Shown here in pieces: positions 51,837 through 60,941 of a stretch of DNA of 64,000 nucleotides; position 1 is the stretch's first letter; every line of letters starts with the position of its first letter. The stretch comes from Pacificimonas sp963710205 (GTDB lineage Bacteria > Pseudomonadota > Alphaproteobacteria > Sphingomonadales > Sphingomonadaceae). Under the pieces are notes generated by a model. The model saw only the letters and a program-made list of their open reading frames with translations. It had not been told where the DNA came from and did not search any database. The position numbers and the translations under genes are program-made. The stretch is taken from positions 1-64,000 of the forward strand of contig CAVPZG010000001.1 in NCBI GenBank assembly GCA_963710205.1. The letters are read 5' to 3'.

Positions 51837-52909
51837 TCGGCTGCCGCCTGCGGCGGCTGCGCGCCATCCGCAAGCACCCGCTGGGCCTGGAAGCTGTCAA
51901 GATCCTCGGCGATGCGGCGCTGGATGTCATCGACGATCAGGTCATGCGCGACACCGATGGCGTTGGCGAATCCCTCGACATTGGCGCTGCCATGAGATTT
52001 CACGACGATGCCATTGAGGCCGAGAAAGACCGCCCCGTTATGCGCGTTCGGATCGAGGTGCGCCCGGAGGGACGCAAGGACCCGCTTCGACATGAAGAAG
52101 CCCATGATCGACCAGAGATTGGCGCGAAAGGCGCGGCGCAGCAGTTCGACGACCAGTTTGGCCGTCCCCTCAATGCTTTTTAGCGCGATATTGCCGGAAA
52201 AGCCGTCCGAGACGACGACGTCCACATCGCCGCGGCCGATTTTGTCGCCCTCGATAAAGCCGGCGTAGCGCATCTTTAGGGACGCGGCGGCTTCGGCGGC
52301 CTTCAGCGCGTCGGCGGCGACCTTGTGGTCCTCGGTGCCTTTCAGCTCTTCCTCGCCAATGTTCAAAAGGCCGACACGGGGCGTATCGAGGCCCAGAACG
52401 ATGCGCGCAAAGACCGCGCCCATAACGGCGAACTGAATGAGATTCTCGTCATCGCACTCGGCATTGGCGCCGAGGTCCAGCATCACGACGTCGGATTTCA
52501 TCGTGGGCAGCAACGCGGCAAGGGCGGGCCGGTCGATACCCGGCATGGTGCGAAGACCGATCTTCGCCAGCGCCATGAGGGCGCCGGTATTGCCCGCAGA
52601 CACGGCGGCATGCGCCTCGCCCGCCTTCACGTCGGCAACAGCGAGACCCATGGAGGATTTGCGGGCAGCACGGAGAATCTGGCTGGGCTTGTCGGTGCCC
52701 AGAACCTCGACATCCGTATGAATGATTTCCGATTCCGCAGAAAGGTCGGCGAATGACGACAGCTTTTCGCGAATCACCGCCTGGTCGCCGTAAAGACGGA
52801 AGCGCGTGTCGGGATAGCGTTTGCGGGCCAGCGCCGCGGCGGCAATGGTGACAGCTGCCCCCTCATCGCCGCCCATGATATCCAGCGCGATGATGGGCGT
52901 TGCGGTCAT
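51833..52909 (-). CDS. plsX: Phosphate acyltransferase PlsX
   Basis: PlsX makes acyl phosphate from acyl-ACP for phospholipid synthesis. The 358-residue protein begins IALDIMGGDEGAAVT and contains SAGNTGALMALAKI, LDLGANAEC and VVSDGFSGNIALK. It follows rpmF by 30 bases and overlaps fabH. Confidence 0.96.
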   Translation of the reverse strand: MTATPIIALDIMGGDEGAAVTIAAAALARKRYPDTRFRLYGDQAVIREKLSSFADLSAESEIIHTDVEVLGTDKPSQILRAARKSSMGLAVADVKAGEAHAAVSAGNTGALMALAKIGLRTMPGIDRPALAALLPTMKSDVVMLDLGANAECDDENLIQFAVMGAVFARIVLGLDTPRVGLLNIGEEELKGTEDHKVAADALKAAEAAASLKMRYAGFIEGDKIGRGDVDVVVSDGFSGNIALKSIEGTAKLVVELLRRAFRANLWSIMGFFMSKRVLASLRAHLDPNAHNGAVFLGLNGIVVKSHGSANVEGFANAIGVAHDLIVDDIQRRIAEDLDSFQAQRVLADGAQPPQAAAE

Positions 52910-52939
52910 GTCTGGTGGTACGCCAGAAACAGCGCGCCG

Positions 52940-53119
52940 TTACAAGCCGACTTCGACGATTTCCCGGCCATTATAGTGACCGCAGGAGCCACAAACGTGA
53001 TGCGGCAGCTTCAGTTCGCCGCAATTGGAGCATTCCTGGTAGTTTTTCGCTTCCAGGGCGTGGTGCGCGCGGCGCATGCCCCGGCGGGAGGGCGACGTTT
53101 TTCTTTTGGGGACAGCCAT
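52940..53119 (-). CDS. rpmF: 50S ribosomal protein L32
   Basis: The 59-residue protein starts MAVPKRKTSPSRRGMRRAHH and has the zinc ribbon CSNCGELKLPHHVCGSCG. It heads the rpmF-plsX-fabH-ihfA-merR gene run. The start at 53119 is the only one that gives the family N terminus. Confidence 0.96.
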   Translation of the reverse strand: MAVPKRKTSPSRRGMRRAHHALEAKNYQECSNCGELKLPHHVCGSCGHYNGREIVEVGL

Positions 53120-53291
53120 ATCGGCACCTGTTCCTGTTTCTCTTATATCTCGAATCGGCCCCCGAAGCGCGCACGACAAGCGCATGCAGCGGCGGGGCCG
53201 GTGCAAGCGGCGCGATATAGCGGACGCGCTGGACTTTGCAAGCCGAACTTGGTGGAAGGCGCGCAATCAATAGCGGAAGGGACAGCGCGAC

Positions 53292-53684
53292 ATGTACAGC
53301 ATCACCATGGCAACGGCGGCGGTTGCGGGCCTGATCTTCATGGCCTTGTCCGTCCGCGTGATCGGTGTGCGGTTCGCGGGAAAGCATCTGATCGGCGATG
53401 GCGGTGACGAGGCGCTGACCTACCGGATCCGCGCGCATGGTAATTTCGCGGAATATATTCCGCTCTGCCTGATCTTGATGCTGCTGATCGAAGCGGCGCT
53501 GGGGGCGCGCACGGGCCTATGGGTGTCGGGCGTCCTCCTGATTCTGGGCCGCCTGCTGCACGCCTGGGGAATGACCTTCACAAAGCCGAACAAGCCCCGC
53601 GTTTTCGGCATGATGCTGACATTCCTGGTGCTGATGACGCTGTCCAGCTGGGCGCTCCTGCTGGCGTTCGGCCTTGTCAGCTAA
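53292..53684 (+). CDS. MAPEG family membrane protein
   Basis: The 130-residue protein has four membrane helices with GDGGDEALTYRIRAHGNFAEYIPL, the glutathione-binding region of MAPEG proteins, and FTKPNKPRVFGMMLTFLVL. Human members conjugate glutathione or make eicosanoids; bacterial substrates are unknown. It runs opposite to rpmF and convergent with the following hydrolase gene. Confidence 0.85.
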   Translation: MYSITMATAAVAGLIFMALSVRVIGVRFAGKHLIGDGGDEALTYRIRAHGNFAEYIPLCLILMLLIEAALGARTGLWVSGVLLILGRLLHAWGMTFTKPNKPRVFGMMLTFLVLMTLSSWALLLAFGLVS

Positions 53685-53687
53685 CAC

Positions 53688-54344
53688 CTAGCCGTAAGCG
53701 CCCACGAAGGGGTTCGTCCTTTTTTCCTGACCGATCGTCGACATCGGACCATGACCCGGCACGAAGGCGGTTTCGTCTGGCAGTTTCCATAGTTTCTGCG
53801 TGATCGCGTCAATCAGATCCTGATGATTGCTTTTCGGGAAATCCGTTCGCCCGATGCTGTTCTGAAACAGCACATCGCCCACGATCAGCAGCTTCGACGG
53901 GGCATGGTGGAAAACGACATGGCCGGGCGTATGGCCGGGACAGTGGATGACGTCGAGGGTGAGTTCGCCCACCGTCACCTGGTCACCCTCGTAGAGCCAG
54001 CGTTCCGGTGTGAAACTCTTCGTGCCCGTCATGCCGAACCGCTGTCCCTGCGCCTCCGCCTGATCGATCCAGAAGGCATCGTCGGGATGCGGCCCTTCGA
54101 TGTCGAGGCCAAGTTCCTCGGCCAGCACCTTGGTCATGCCGCAATGATCGAGATGACCGTGCGTCACCAGCAGCTTTTCCAGCGTCACGCCCTTGTCGGC
54201 CACGACCTGCTTCAGTTTGTCGAGATCGCCGCCCGGATCGACGAGCGCGCCCTTCATCGTCTTCGTACACCATAGCAATGTGCAGTTCTGCTGCAGCGGC
54301 GTTACGGGAACAATGCAGGCGGCGAGCGGTGGCGTGTCAGTCAT
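53688..54344 (-). CDS. MBL-fold metallo-hydrolase (glyoxalase II-like)
   Basis: The 218-residue protein has VTHGHLDHCGMTK (HxHxDH zinc motif), CPGHTPGHVVFH and FVPGHGPMSTIGQE ligands. It resembles YcbL-type type II glyoxalases or persulfide dioxygenases. The substrate cannot be fixed from sequence. Confidence 0.88.
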   Translation of the reverse strand: MTDTPPLAACIVPVTPLQQNCTLLWCTKTMKGALVDPGGDLDKLKQVVADKGVTLEKLLVTHGHLDHCGMTKVLAEELGLDIEGPHPDDAFWIDQAEAQGQRFGMTGTKSFTPERWLYEGDQVTVGELTLDVIHCPGHTPGHVVFHHAPSKLLIVGDVLFQNSIGRTDFPKSNHQDLIDAITQKLWKLPDETAFVPGHGPMSTIGQEKRTNPFVGAYG

Positions 54345-54408
54345 GTCTGCGAGATGGTGGGCGGACGCGGCGGTGTCAACGCGGGCAGATGACGCCTAGA
54401 TAGGCGCC

Positions 54409-56172
54409 ATGCGCCTCGACCCCGCCCTGCCCTTCATTCTGTTCGACGATGCCCGGACGAATGCGCCCGTACGTGTCTATCAGGGCGAAGTCGGGCGCAT
54501 TACGGCGCGGACTTTCGACGCAGTCCGTCCCGCACTTGAGGATGTCCGCGAAGCGCTCCGGTCAGGCCTGCATGTGGCGGGCCGCCTCGCCTATGAGGCG
54601 GGCGGCGCATTCGAGCCGCGCATGGCGGCGTCCCCGCCGGATGGACCGTTATTGTCGTTCGGGATTTACGAGCGGGCGGCGTTTCTGGACTGGTCCGAGA
54701 TCGCGGCGCCCGCCGCTGGACGCGGCGCGGAGATCGGCCCGCTGAGAACAGCCGTGACCGAGGCGCAGCATGCGGAGGCCATCGCGGCCATCCTGAGCTA
54801 TATCCACGCGGGCGATATCTATCAGGCGAATCTGACATTGCCCGTGGAAACGGACTATCGCGGACATCCGCTTGCCCTGTATGCCCGCCTGCGGGCGGCG
54901 CAGAACATGCCCTATGGCGCGCTGCTGCACGACGCGGGCGGCGGCTGGCTGCTTTCCGCCTCTCCGGAGCTGTTCTTCCGCATCGACAAGGGGGTTATCA
55001 CGGCCCGCCCCATGAAGGGCACGTCGCGCCGTCTGCCGTCGCCCGGTCCCGACCGCGCCGCGGCCAGCGCGCTTGCCGCCGATCCCAAGAACCGGGCCGA
55101 AAATCTGATGATCACCGACCTGATCCGAAACGATCTTTCGCGGGTCGCCGCACCCGCATCCGTCAGGGTCGAAAATGCCTTCGAGGTCGAAGCCTACCCG
55201 ACGGTTCACCAGATGGTGACGACCGTGAAGGCGGACTTAAAGTCCGGCTGCGATGCAACCGATATCCTGTCCGCGATGTTCCCCTGTGGAAGCATAACGG
55301 GCGCGCCGAAGGTTCGGGCCGCGCAGATTATCAGTGAGGTCGAGTGGCATACGCGTGGAATATATACCGGCAGCATCGGCTGGATGGCTCCGGATGGGGA
55401 AGCCAGCTTCAACGTCGCCATCCGCACGGCGGAGCTGAAGGACGGGCGGCTTCGCATGGGCATCGGCGCGGGGATCGTCGCCGATTCGAACGCGCGGTCC
55501 GAATGGCGCGAAACGCTATCAAAGGCGGCGTTTCTTGAGATGAGTGCGCGGCCCTTTCATTTGATCGAGACAATGCGGTTCGACCCTGCCGACGGCATCT
55601 TGCGGCTCGACCATCACATGCAGCGGCTGAAGGCGTCGGCGGAGCGGCTGGGCTTCGTCTGCGACCTGCATGAGATCGGCAACCTGATCCAGGCCGTCAT
55701 GGGACGGGAAAAGCGGGAACGCCGCGTGAAGCTGACGCTGTCGCGGGATGGCAATCACGCGCTGGCGCTGGCGAACCTTCCTGACGTGCGCACGGAACTG
55801 ACGGTCGCGGTCGTCCCCCTGCCCGTCGCCGCGGACGACTGGCGGCTGTTTCACAAGTCCAGCGACCGCGATTTTTACGATGCGGCGCGCCGGAACAGCA
55901 ACGCGGACGAAGTGATCTTCGCGCGGCCCGACGGGCTGCTTACCGAGGGCAGTTTCACGAATGTCTTTGTCCGGCATGAAGGCAAGCTGAAGACGCCGCG
56001 CGGGGAATCGGGACTGCTGCCCGGCGTTCTGCGCGCCGTGTTGCTGGAAAGCGGTGAGGCCATAGAGGCCGACCTGACAGCGGCCGACCTTGCCGGCGAT
56101 ATCCTTGTCGGCAATTCCCTGCGCGGATTGATCCCGGCAAAGCATGTTGCGGCGCACAACCCTGCGGCGTAA
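54409..56172 (+). CDS. pabBC: Fused aminodeoxychorismate synthase component I and aminodeoxychorismate lyase
   Basis: This 587-residue fusion makes p-aminobenzoate for folate. Residues 1 to about 370 are a PabB domain (ITARPMKGTSRRL, DLIRNDLSRVA, GSITGAPKVRAAQIISEVE). Residues from about 385 are a class IV aminotransferase/lyase domain: FHLIETMRFD, DHHMQRLKASAERLGF, and EVIFARPDGLLTEGSFTNVFV. The glutamine-amidotransferase partner PabA is not in the window. Confidence 0.9.
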   Translation: MRLDPALPFILFDDARTNAPVRVYQGEVGRITARTFDAVRPALEDVREALRSGLHVAGRLAYEAGGAFEPRMAASPPDGPLLSFGIYERAAFLDWSEIAAPAAGRGAEIGPLRTAVTEAQHAEAIAAILSYIHAGDIYQANLTLPVETDYRGHPLALYARLRAAQNMPYGALLHDAGGGWLLSASPELFFRIDKGVITARPMKGTSRRLPSPGPDRAAASALAADPKNRAENLMITDLIRNDLSRVAAPASVRVENAFEVEAYPTVHQMVTTVKADLKSGCDATDILSAMFPCGSITGAPKVRAAQIISEVEWHTRGIYTGSIGWMAPDGEASFNVAIRTAELKDGRLRMGIGAGIVADSNARSEWRETLSKAAFLEMSARPFHLIETMRFDPADGILRLDHHMQRLKASAERLGFVCDLHEIGNLIQAVMGREKRERRVKLTLSRDGNHALALANLPDVRTELTVAVVPLPVAADDWRLFHKSSDRDFYDAARRNSNADEVIFARPDGLLTEGSFTNVFVRHEGKLKTPRGESGLLPGVLRAVLLESGEAIEADLTAADLAGDILVGNSLRGLIPAKHVAAHNPAA

Positions 56173-56206
56173 GCGCCGGTCCTGTCTGACTGCAGGAGCG
56201 CAAACC

Positions 56207-57409
56207 ATGTCCCTCACCTCGAAAGCGATCGACCGCATCGCCCCATCCGCGACGGTATCGATCAATGCGCGCGCGACAGAGCTGAAGGCCGAGGGGCGCG
56301 ATGTCATCGGACTGGCGGCGGGTGAGCCGGACTTTCCCGTGCCGCAACATGCGCGCGATGCGGCGATCCAGGCCATCCATGATGGCAAGTCGAAATATAC
56401 CGCTGCCGATGGCACGCCAGAACTGAAGGACGCCGTGCGCGCCAAGTTCAGGCGCGATCACGGCCTCGACTATAGCCGCGACGAGGTCACGGTGAACGTC
56501 GGTGGCAAGCACACGATTTTCAACGCGATGCTGGCGACGCTGGATGCCGGCGACGAGGTCGTGATCCCGGCGCCCTACTGGGTCAGCTATCCAGACATCG
56601 TCCGCTTCTGTGACGGCCATCCGGTCATCGTCGAATGCCCAGCCTCGGCGGGCTTCAAGATGACGCCGGAACAGCTTGAGGCGGCGATCACGCCGAAGAC
56701 GAAATGGCTGATCCTGAATTCGCCCTCAAATCCCACCGGCGCGGCCTATCACAAGGCCGAGCTGGAGGCGCTGGCAGAGGTGCTGCGCCGTCATCCGCAC
56801 GTCTGGATCCTGGCCGACGATATCTATGAGCATATCGTCTATGAGGATTTCGAGTTTCATACCATCGCCGAACTCGCGCCCGACCTGAAGGACCGCGTGC
56901 TGACCATGAACGGCGCGTCAAAGGCCTATTCCATGACCGGCTGGCGCATTGGCTATGCGGGTGGGCCGAAAGCGCTGATCAAGGCCATTGGCAAATTGCA
57001 GTCGCAATCGACGACGAACCCCTGCGCCATCGCGCAGGAAGCGGCCCGGGCGGCGCTGGAGGGACCGCAGGATTTCCTGAAAGACCGCGCCCACGCGTTT
57101 CAGGAGCGGCGCGACCTGGTGCTGTCTATGCTGGGCCAGGTGGATGGGCTGACCTGCGTGAAGCCCGAGGGCGCGTTCTATGTCTATCCCGACTGCTCGG
57201 GACTGATCGGCAAGACCACGCCGGACGGCAAGCGGTTGACATCGGACGAGGACGTGGCCGCCTATCTGCTGGAAGCGGAGGGTGTTGCGGTCGTGCACGG
57301 CGCGGCCTTCGGTCTCAGCCCCGCCTTTCGCATATCCTATGCCGTGGCAGCGGACGTGCTGGAGGACGCCTGTGAGCGCATCCAGCGGGCCTGCGCGGCG
57401 CTGACCTAA
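56207..57409 (+). CDS. aspC: Class I aminotransferase, aspartate aminotransferase type
   Basis: The 400-residue PLP enzyme reads LAAGEPDFPVPQHARDAAI, YTAADGTPELKDAV, LNSPSNPTGA, ILADDIYEHI, the PLP-Lys in NGASKAYSMTGWRIGYAGG and SYAVAADVLEDACERI. It is the AspB/type I-beta kind widespread in alphaproteobacteria. ATG 56207 has AGGAG nine bases upstream. It follows pabBC by 34 bases. Confidence 0.9.
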   Translation: MSLTSKAIDRIAPSATVSINARATELKAEGRDVIGLAAGEPDFPVPQHARDAAIQAIHDGKSKYTAADGTPELKDAVRAKFRRDHGLDYSRDEVTVNVGGKHTIFNAMLATLDAGDEVVIPAPYWVSYPDIVRFCDGHPVIVECPASAGFKMTPEQLEAAITPKTKWLILNSPSNPTGAAYHKAELEALAEVLRRHPHVWILADDIYEHIVYEDFEFHTIAELAPDLKDRVLTMNGASKAYSMTGWRIGYAGGPKALIKAIGKLQSQSTTNPCAIAQEAARAALEGPQDFLKDRAHAFQERRDLVLSMLGQVDGLTCVKPEGAFYVYPDCSGLIGKTTPDGKRLTSDEDVAAYLLEAEGVAVVHGAAFGLSPAFRISYAVAADVLEDACERIQRACAALT

Positions 57410-57421
57410 GGGCCTGTAGCC

Positions 57422-58972
57422 TCAGGCCGCGCGCAGGTGGCCGATGAACCGATCGGTTGCATTCTTGAGCGCGCCAATGCTTTGCATCAGCTCTCCGGCG
57501 GCGGCGTCCATGTCCTTGGACAACTGACCCGTCTGCGTGACGTTGCTGGTCAGTTCGCGCATGTCGCTGGCAATGCGCTCGGCGCTGCTGGCGGCTTCGG
57601 AGGCATTGCTTTCGATCAGCGAGGCAGCGCGTTCATGCTCGTCGACGGCGCTGGAGATCGCGAGGGCGGCGGCGGCCAGCGCCTCTATCGACCCTGAAAC
57701 ATCGTCGATCGACTGCCTCGCCTCGTTCGCGCCGCCGCTGATTCCGGCAAGCAGCGTGTCGATCTGCCCGGTCGCGCCATCCGTTTGCACGGCGAGCTTC
57801 TTCACTTCATCGGCGACGACAGCGAAGCCCTTGCCCGCATCGCCCGCGCGCGCAGCCTCGATGGTCGCATTCAGCGCAAGGAGGTTGGTGTGACCGGCAA
57901 TCGACCGGATCATGCCGACAAACTGTTCAACGTCGGTCGTGGTCTTCGCCAGCACCTGCATGCTTTCCGTGCCTGATTTCACCTTCGCAAGTGCGGCTTC
58001 GTTCGCGGCGGACTGACGGTCTGTGTTGAGGCCGATTTCTGCGATGGACGCGGAGAGTGCCTTTATTTCCGTCGCGACCTGACTGGCGGAATCAAAGGCT
58101 CCCGCCGCCAGCATGGTCATGGTGTTGGCGCGCGTCTGCGCGTGTTTCGATGTCGTTGACAGCTGCCCGGCCATGGACGTCATCTGCGTCGCCGCGCTCA
58201 CGACGGCATTGGTGACGCCCGCAACACTGTCCTCGAACGCGGCGGACAGTTCCTGAAATGCCTGCTGGCGCTGCCGGCGGAAATTGTCCTCCGCCTCGAC
58301 CCGCCGCGCCGCCTCCTCAGTCGCACGGGCTTCGGCAGCCCTGCTGGCGGCAAGGGCAGCCTCGGCCAGGTCACGCTGCGCCTCTGCATCGGCGGTCAGC
58401 GCATCACTGTCCTGACGCGCATCGTGATGTTCAATCACAAGAGCGCACATCCGGCGCACAAGTGCGGTCAGGACGGCGAATTGCAGTATGACGGCAACGG
58501 CATGAATGACGACGCGCACGAACTGGCCCGACCCTGTGAACACCCACTCCGGCGCGATAAAGCTGAAAAGCAGGTGATGGACGGCGACGACCACTGCGGA
58601 AAGTCCGATGGCGCGCCAGTCGTACAATAAGGTGAGCGCCGCCAGCGCGACGAAGAAGTACATGTGCATGTCCATCTGCCACGCCTGCGCCTCCAGAAGA
58701 TAGACGAGCGCGGCAGGCTGCAGTGCCGCCATCAGACCAATGGACAGGCGGGTCTGCACGCCGCTGCGGCGACTGAGAACCAGAAACCCGGGAACAAGAT
58801 TGGCGATGGCGGACGCCGTCACGGCGACCGCCATGTTCGGCAGGTCGCTGGCCAGTCCGGCAACCGCAAGGAACAGCGTGAAAGCCCAGCCCGCACGTAC
58901 GAGGAAGACCTCGCCGGCACGTCGCTGTTCGGAAAGCGCTGGGCTTTCGCCATCGAAAAACAGGGCGATCAT
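57422..58972 (-). CDS. Methyl-accepting chemotaxis protein with membrane-embedded sensor
   Basis: The 516-residue receptor has about six hydrophobic helices in residues 25-190 and almost no periplasmic domain. The helices include QMDMHMYFFVALAALTLLYD and VVAVHHLLFSFIAPEWVF, with His, Met and Asp that could bind a ligand or metal. Then come a coiled coil and the cytosolic signalling domain with the hairpin GHTNLLALNATIEAARAGDA, then GKGFAVVADEVKKLA. No HAMP is seen. It would report to CheA/CheW at 36-38 kb. Its start overlaps the upstream small gene by four bases. Confidence 0.9.
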   Translation of the reverse strand: MIALFFDGESPALSEQRRAGEVFLVRAGWAFTLFLAVAGLASDLPNMAVAVTASAIANLVPGFLVLSRRSGVQTRLSIGLMAALQPAALVYLLEAQAWQMDMHMYFFVALAALTLLYDWRAIGLSAVVVAVHHLLFSFIAPEWVFTGSGQFVRVVIHAVAVILQFAVLTALVRRMCALVIEHHDARQDSDALTADAEAQRDLAEAALAASRAAEARATEEAARRVEAEDNFRRQRQQAFQELSAAFEDSVAGVTNAVVSAATQMTSMAGQLSTTSKHAQTRANTMTMLAAGAFDSASQVATEIKALSASIAEIGLNTDRQSAANEAALAKVKSGTESMQVLAKTTTDVEQFVGMIRSIAGHTNLLALNATIEAARAGDAGKGFAVVADEVKKLAVQTDGATGQIDTLLAGISGGANEARQSIDDVSGSIEALAAAALAISSAVDEHERAASLIESNASEAASSAERIASDMRELTSNVTQTGQLSKDMDAAAGELMQSIGALKNATDRFIGHLRAA

Positions 58973-59295
58973 TCTGAAATATCCCCATCTTCTCCGCAGC
59001 CCGCGAAAGGGGCGGCGACAAGAAGAACACCATGAGCGAATAAAGGTCCGAACAGATCGGCGCGGTCACCCATCATGACCTGTGACCCGGGAAGCGGTCC
59101 GCCATCGAGAGGCAGGGCGCCATGGCCCACCGCCAGACCGAGCAGTCCGCTCGCCGCGCCGCTGGAAAGCGGAACAGCGATCATGCGGCCCTGGGCAGGC
59201 GGGGCAAGCGCAAGAAGGGAGAGGCCGATGAGGACAACGCCGAGCTGCACACCCAAGGGTGACGAAGCGCGAAATGAGGGAAGGAAGGCACGCAT
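58969..59295 (-). CDS. Small hypothetical protein translationally coupled to a chemoreceptor
   Basis: I do not recognise a named family. The 108-residue protein has one hydrophobic segment near residues 15-35 (LGVQLGVVLIGLSLLALAPP) and then a Gly/Ala-rich, low-charge part with GDRADLFGPLFAHGVLLVAAPFAGCG. It starts upstream of the receptor and its stop overlaps the receptor start by four bases (ATGA), which strongly argues that it is a real gene. A CtrA-like box lies just upstream. Confidence 0.65.
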   Translation of the reverse strand: MRAFLPSFRASSPLGVQLGVVLIGLSLLALAPPAQGRMIAVPLSSGAASGLLGLAVGHGALPLDGGPLPGSQVMMGDRADLFGPLFAHGVLLVAAPFAGCGEDGDISE

Positions 59296-59319
59296 AGGCG
59301 GGCGGATACCGCCGCCATC

Positions 59320-59334
59320 TAAAAATCATGTTAA
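59320..59334 (-). promoter_or_regulatory. CtrA-like binding site upstream of the receptor operon
   Basis: On the minus strand TTAA, seven bases and TTTA match TTAA-N7-TTAA with one mismatch, 25 bases before the small hypothetical gene. It parallels the site before cheA. Candidate only. Confidence 0.35.
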
Positions 59335-59365
59335 TTGCGGCCATGCAACAACAGCCGGAACGAAC

Positions 59366-59983
59366 CTAGCTGTGCGAGAAAATGTCCGTATCTTCCCAGC
59401 CCATCAGGTCCAGCCGGGCACGGACCGGCAGGAAGTCGAAACACGCCTGGGCCAGCTCCATGCGACCTTCGCGGATCAGCCGCTCGTCGAGGATGGATTT
59501 TATCTCGTGCAGATAACGCACGTCGGACGCGGCATATTCCAGCTGCGCATCGGTAAGGCGCGGCGCGCCCCAGTCGCTCGACTGCTGGCGTTTGGAGATA
59601 TCCTGACCAAGCGTCTCGCGCGCAAGCTCCGCAAGGCCATGCCTGTCGGTATAGGTGCGGATCAGCTTCGACACGATCTTGGTGCAATAGACAGGGGCCA
59701 TGGTGACGCCCAGCCATTTCATGACGGCGGCGATATCGAAACGCGCAAAATGCAGAATTTTCAGACGGCTGGTATCCGCCAGCAGCGCCTTCAGGTTCGG
59801 AGCGTCATATTCACCCCGCCCCAGCCTGACCAGATGTTCGTCCGGTCCGCCATCGGACAGTTGCACAACGCACAGGCGGTCGCGGTGCTGCTTCAGGCCC
59901 ATGGCCTCGCAGTCCACCGCGATTGCGCCCGATCCGCCGAGAACGCCTGCGGGCAGGTCGCCCTCGTGCAGATGAACCGTCAA
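59366..59983 (-). CDS. Ribonuclease D-like 3'-5' exonuclease
   Basis: The 205-residue DEDDy exonuclease has motif I IAVDCEAMGL, motif II HFARFDIAAVM and motif III YAASDVRYL. It lacks the C-terminal HRDC domains of E. coli RNase D, so it is the short form common in alphaproteobacteria. It trims RNA 3' ends. It precedes the double cold-shock gene's stop by one base on the opposite side of the start. Confidence 0.88.
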   Translation of the reverse strand: MTVHLHEGDLPAGVLGGSGAIAVDCEAMGLKQHRDRLCVVQLSDGGPDEHLVRLGRGEYDAPNLKALLADTSRLKILHFARFDIAAVMKWLGVTMAPVYCTKIVSKLIRTYTDRHGLAELARETLGQDISKRQQSSDWGAPRLTDAQLEYAASDVRYLHEIKSILDERLIREGRMELAQACFDFLPVRARLDLMGWEDTDIFSHS

Positions 59984-59984
59984 G

Positions 59985-60749
59985 TCAGACGACCTCGATC
60001 TGGTCTACCGAGACGCGGCCGCGGCGGTCGCGGGCCAGCTCGAACGTGACCTTCTGACCTTCTGACAAGGTCGTCAGGCCCGAACGCTCGACCGCACTGA
60101 TGTGGACGAAGGCGTCGGGCTGACCATCATCGCGCGAAACAAAGCCGAAGCCCTTCATCGCGTTGAAGAACTTGACGGCACCATCGATTCGTTCACCCGG
60201 TGTGAAATCGACATCGTCGGGATCGGCACGCTCCTCGCGCTGCGCACGGGGCGCAGGCGGCACGGCCTCACCCTCGATCTGCAGTTCGGTCGCGGACAGG
60301 CGTCCGCCCTTGTCGATCAGCTCAAACGTCAGCGGCTGACCTTCCGCCAGCGCGGAATGTCCGGCGCGTTCAACGGCACTGATGTGAACGAACACGTCCT
60401 CGCCCTCATCGCGTGCGATAAAGCCGAAGCCCTTGGTGGAATTGAACCATTTTACAGTTCCGGAAGCCTGACCAAGCGACATGCCGGCATCCCGGCCGCC
60501 GCCACCAGCACCGCCGCCGCCGCCGCGATAACCACCGCCGCCGCCGTAGCCGCCGCCGCGATCATTGCCGCCGCCATAACGGTCACCGCCGCCATAGCCG
60601 CCACCGCCGCCCTGATCGAATCCGCCGCCGCCGAAGCCGCCGCGGTCATATCCGCCCCCATAACTGTCGCCGCCGTAGCTGTCGCCACCATGTTTGTCGC
60701 CGCCACCATGACGATCACCCCGGCCGCGCCGGCGTCCCTCGTAACCCAT
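59985..60749 (-). CDS. Double cold-shock domain protein with Gly-rich N-terminal tail
   Basis: The 254-residue protein has about 95 N-terminal residues of mainly Gly with Tyr, Arg and Asp in YGGGDRYGGG-like repeats, then two cold-shock domains. The first reads TVKWFNSTKGFGFIA and VFVHISAVERAG; the second AVKFFNAMKGFGFVSRDDG and FVHISAVERSG. It should bind single-stranded RNA or DNA. Two-domain cold-shock proteins are typical of alphaproteobacteria; the long Gly-rich front is like low-complexity tails of RNA-binding proteins. Confidence 0.88.
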   Translation of the reverse strand: MGYEGRRRGRGDRHGGGDKHGGDSYGGDSYGGGYDRGGFGGGGFDQGGGGGYGGGDRYGGGNDRGGGYGGGGGYRGGGGGAGGGGRDAGMSLGQASGTVKWFNSTKGFGFIARDEGEDVFVHISAVERAGHSALAEGQPLTFELIDKGGRLSATELQIEGEAVPPAPRAQREERADPDDVDFTPGERIDGAVKFFNAMKGFGFVSRDDGQPDAFVHISAVERSGLTTLSEGQKVTFELARDRRGRVSVDQIEVV

Positions 60750-60848
60750 TAAACTCGTCCCATATTACCTATCGTGCCGGCGGGCGCGTCCGATGCCGGT
60801 TTGCTGCGTATCCCTGTCAAAGAGGTGTATCCCAGCGTATCACAATCC

Positions 60849-60929
60849 AAAAAAACAGCCCGCGCGCCGCGGAACCCGACTCATGCCCGCACCTGCAGGC
60901 GGAGACTCGCATAGCGACAAAGCGCGGGC
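60849..60929 (-). terminator. Probable terminator after the sugar symporter-like gene
   Basis: On the minus strand GCCCGCGC (60929-60922) can pair with GCGCGGGC (60865-60858), enclosing a 56-base loop; a smaller hairpin CCGCG-GCG-CGCGG lies just before, and TTTTTTT follows. One of them could end the transporter transcript before the cold-shock gene. The 192 bases between the two genes otherwise show nothing I can name. Confidence 0.45.
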
Positions 60930-60941
60930 GGGAACAGTGCT

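Noticed and set aside
60460..60740. Repeats like a CRISPR array or tandem satellite
   Set aside because: The repetition is the Gly-codon-rich start of the double cold-shock gene; the units vary in length and sequence and there are no spacers.
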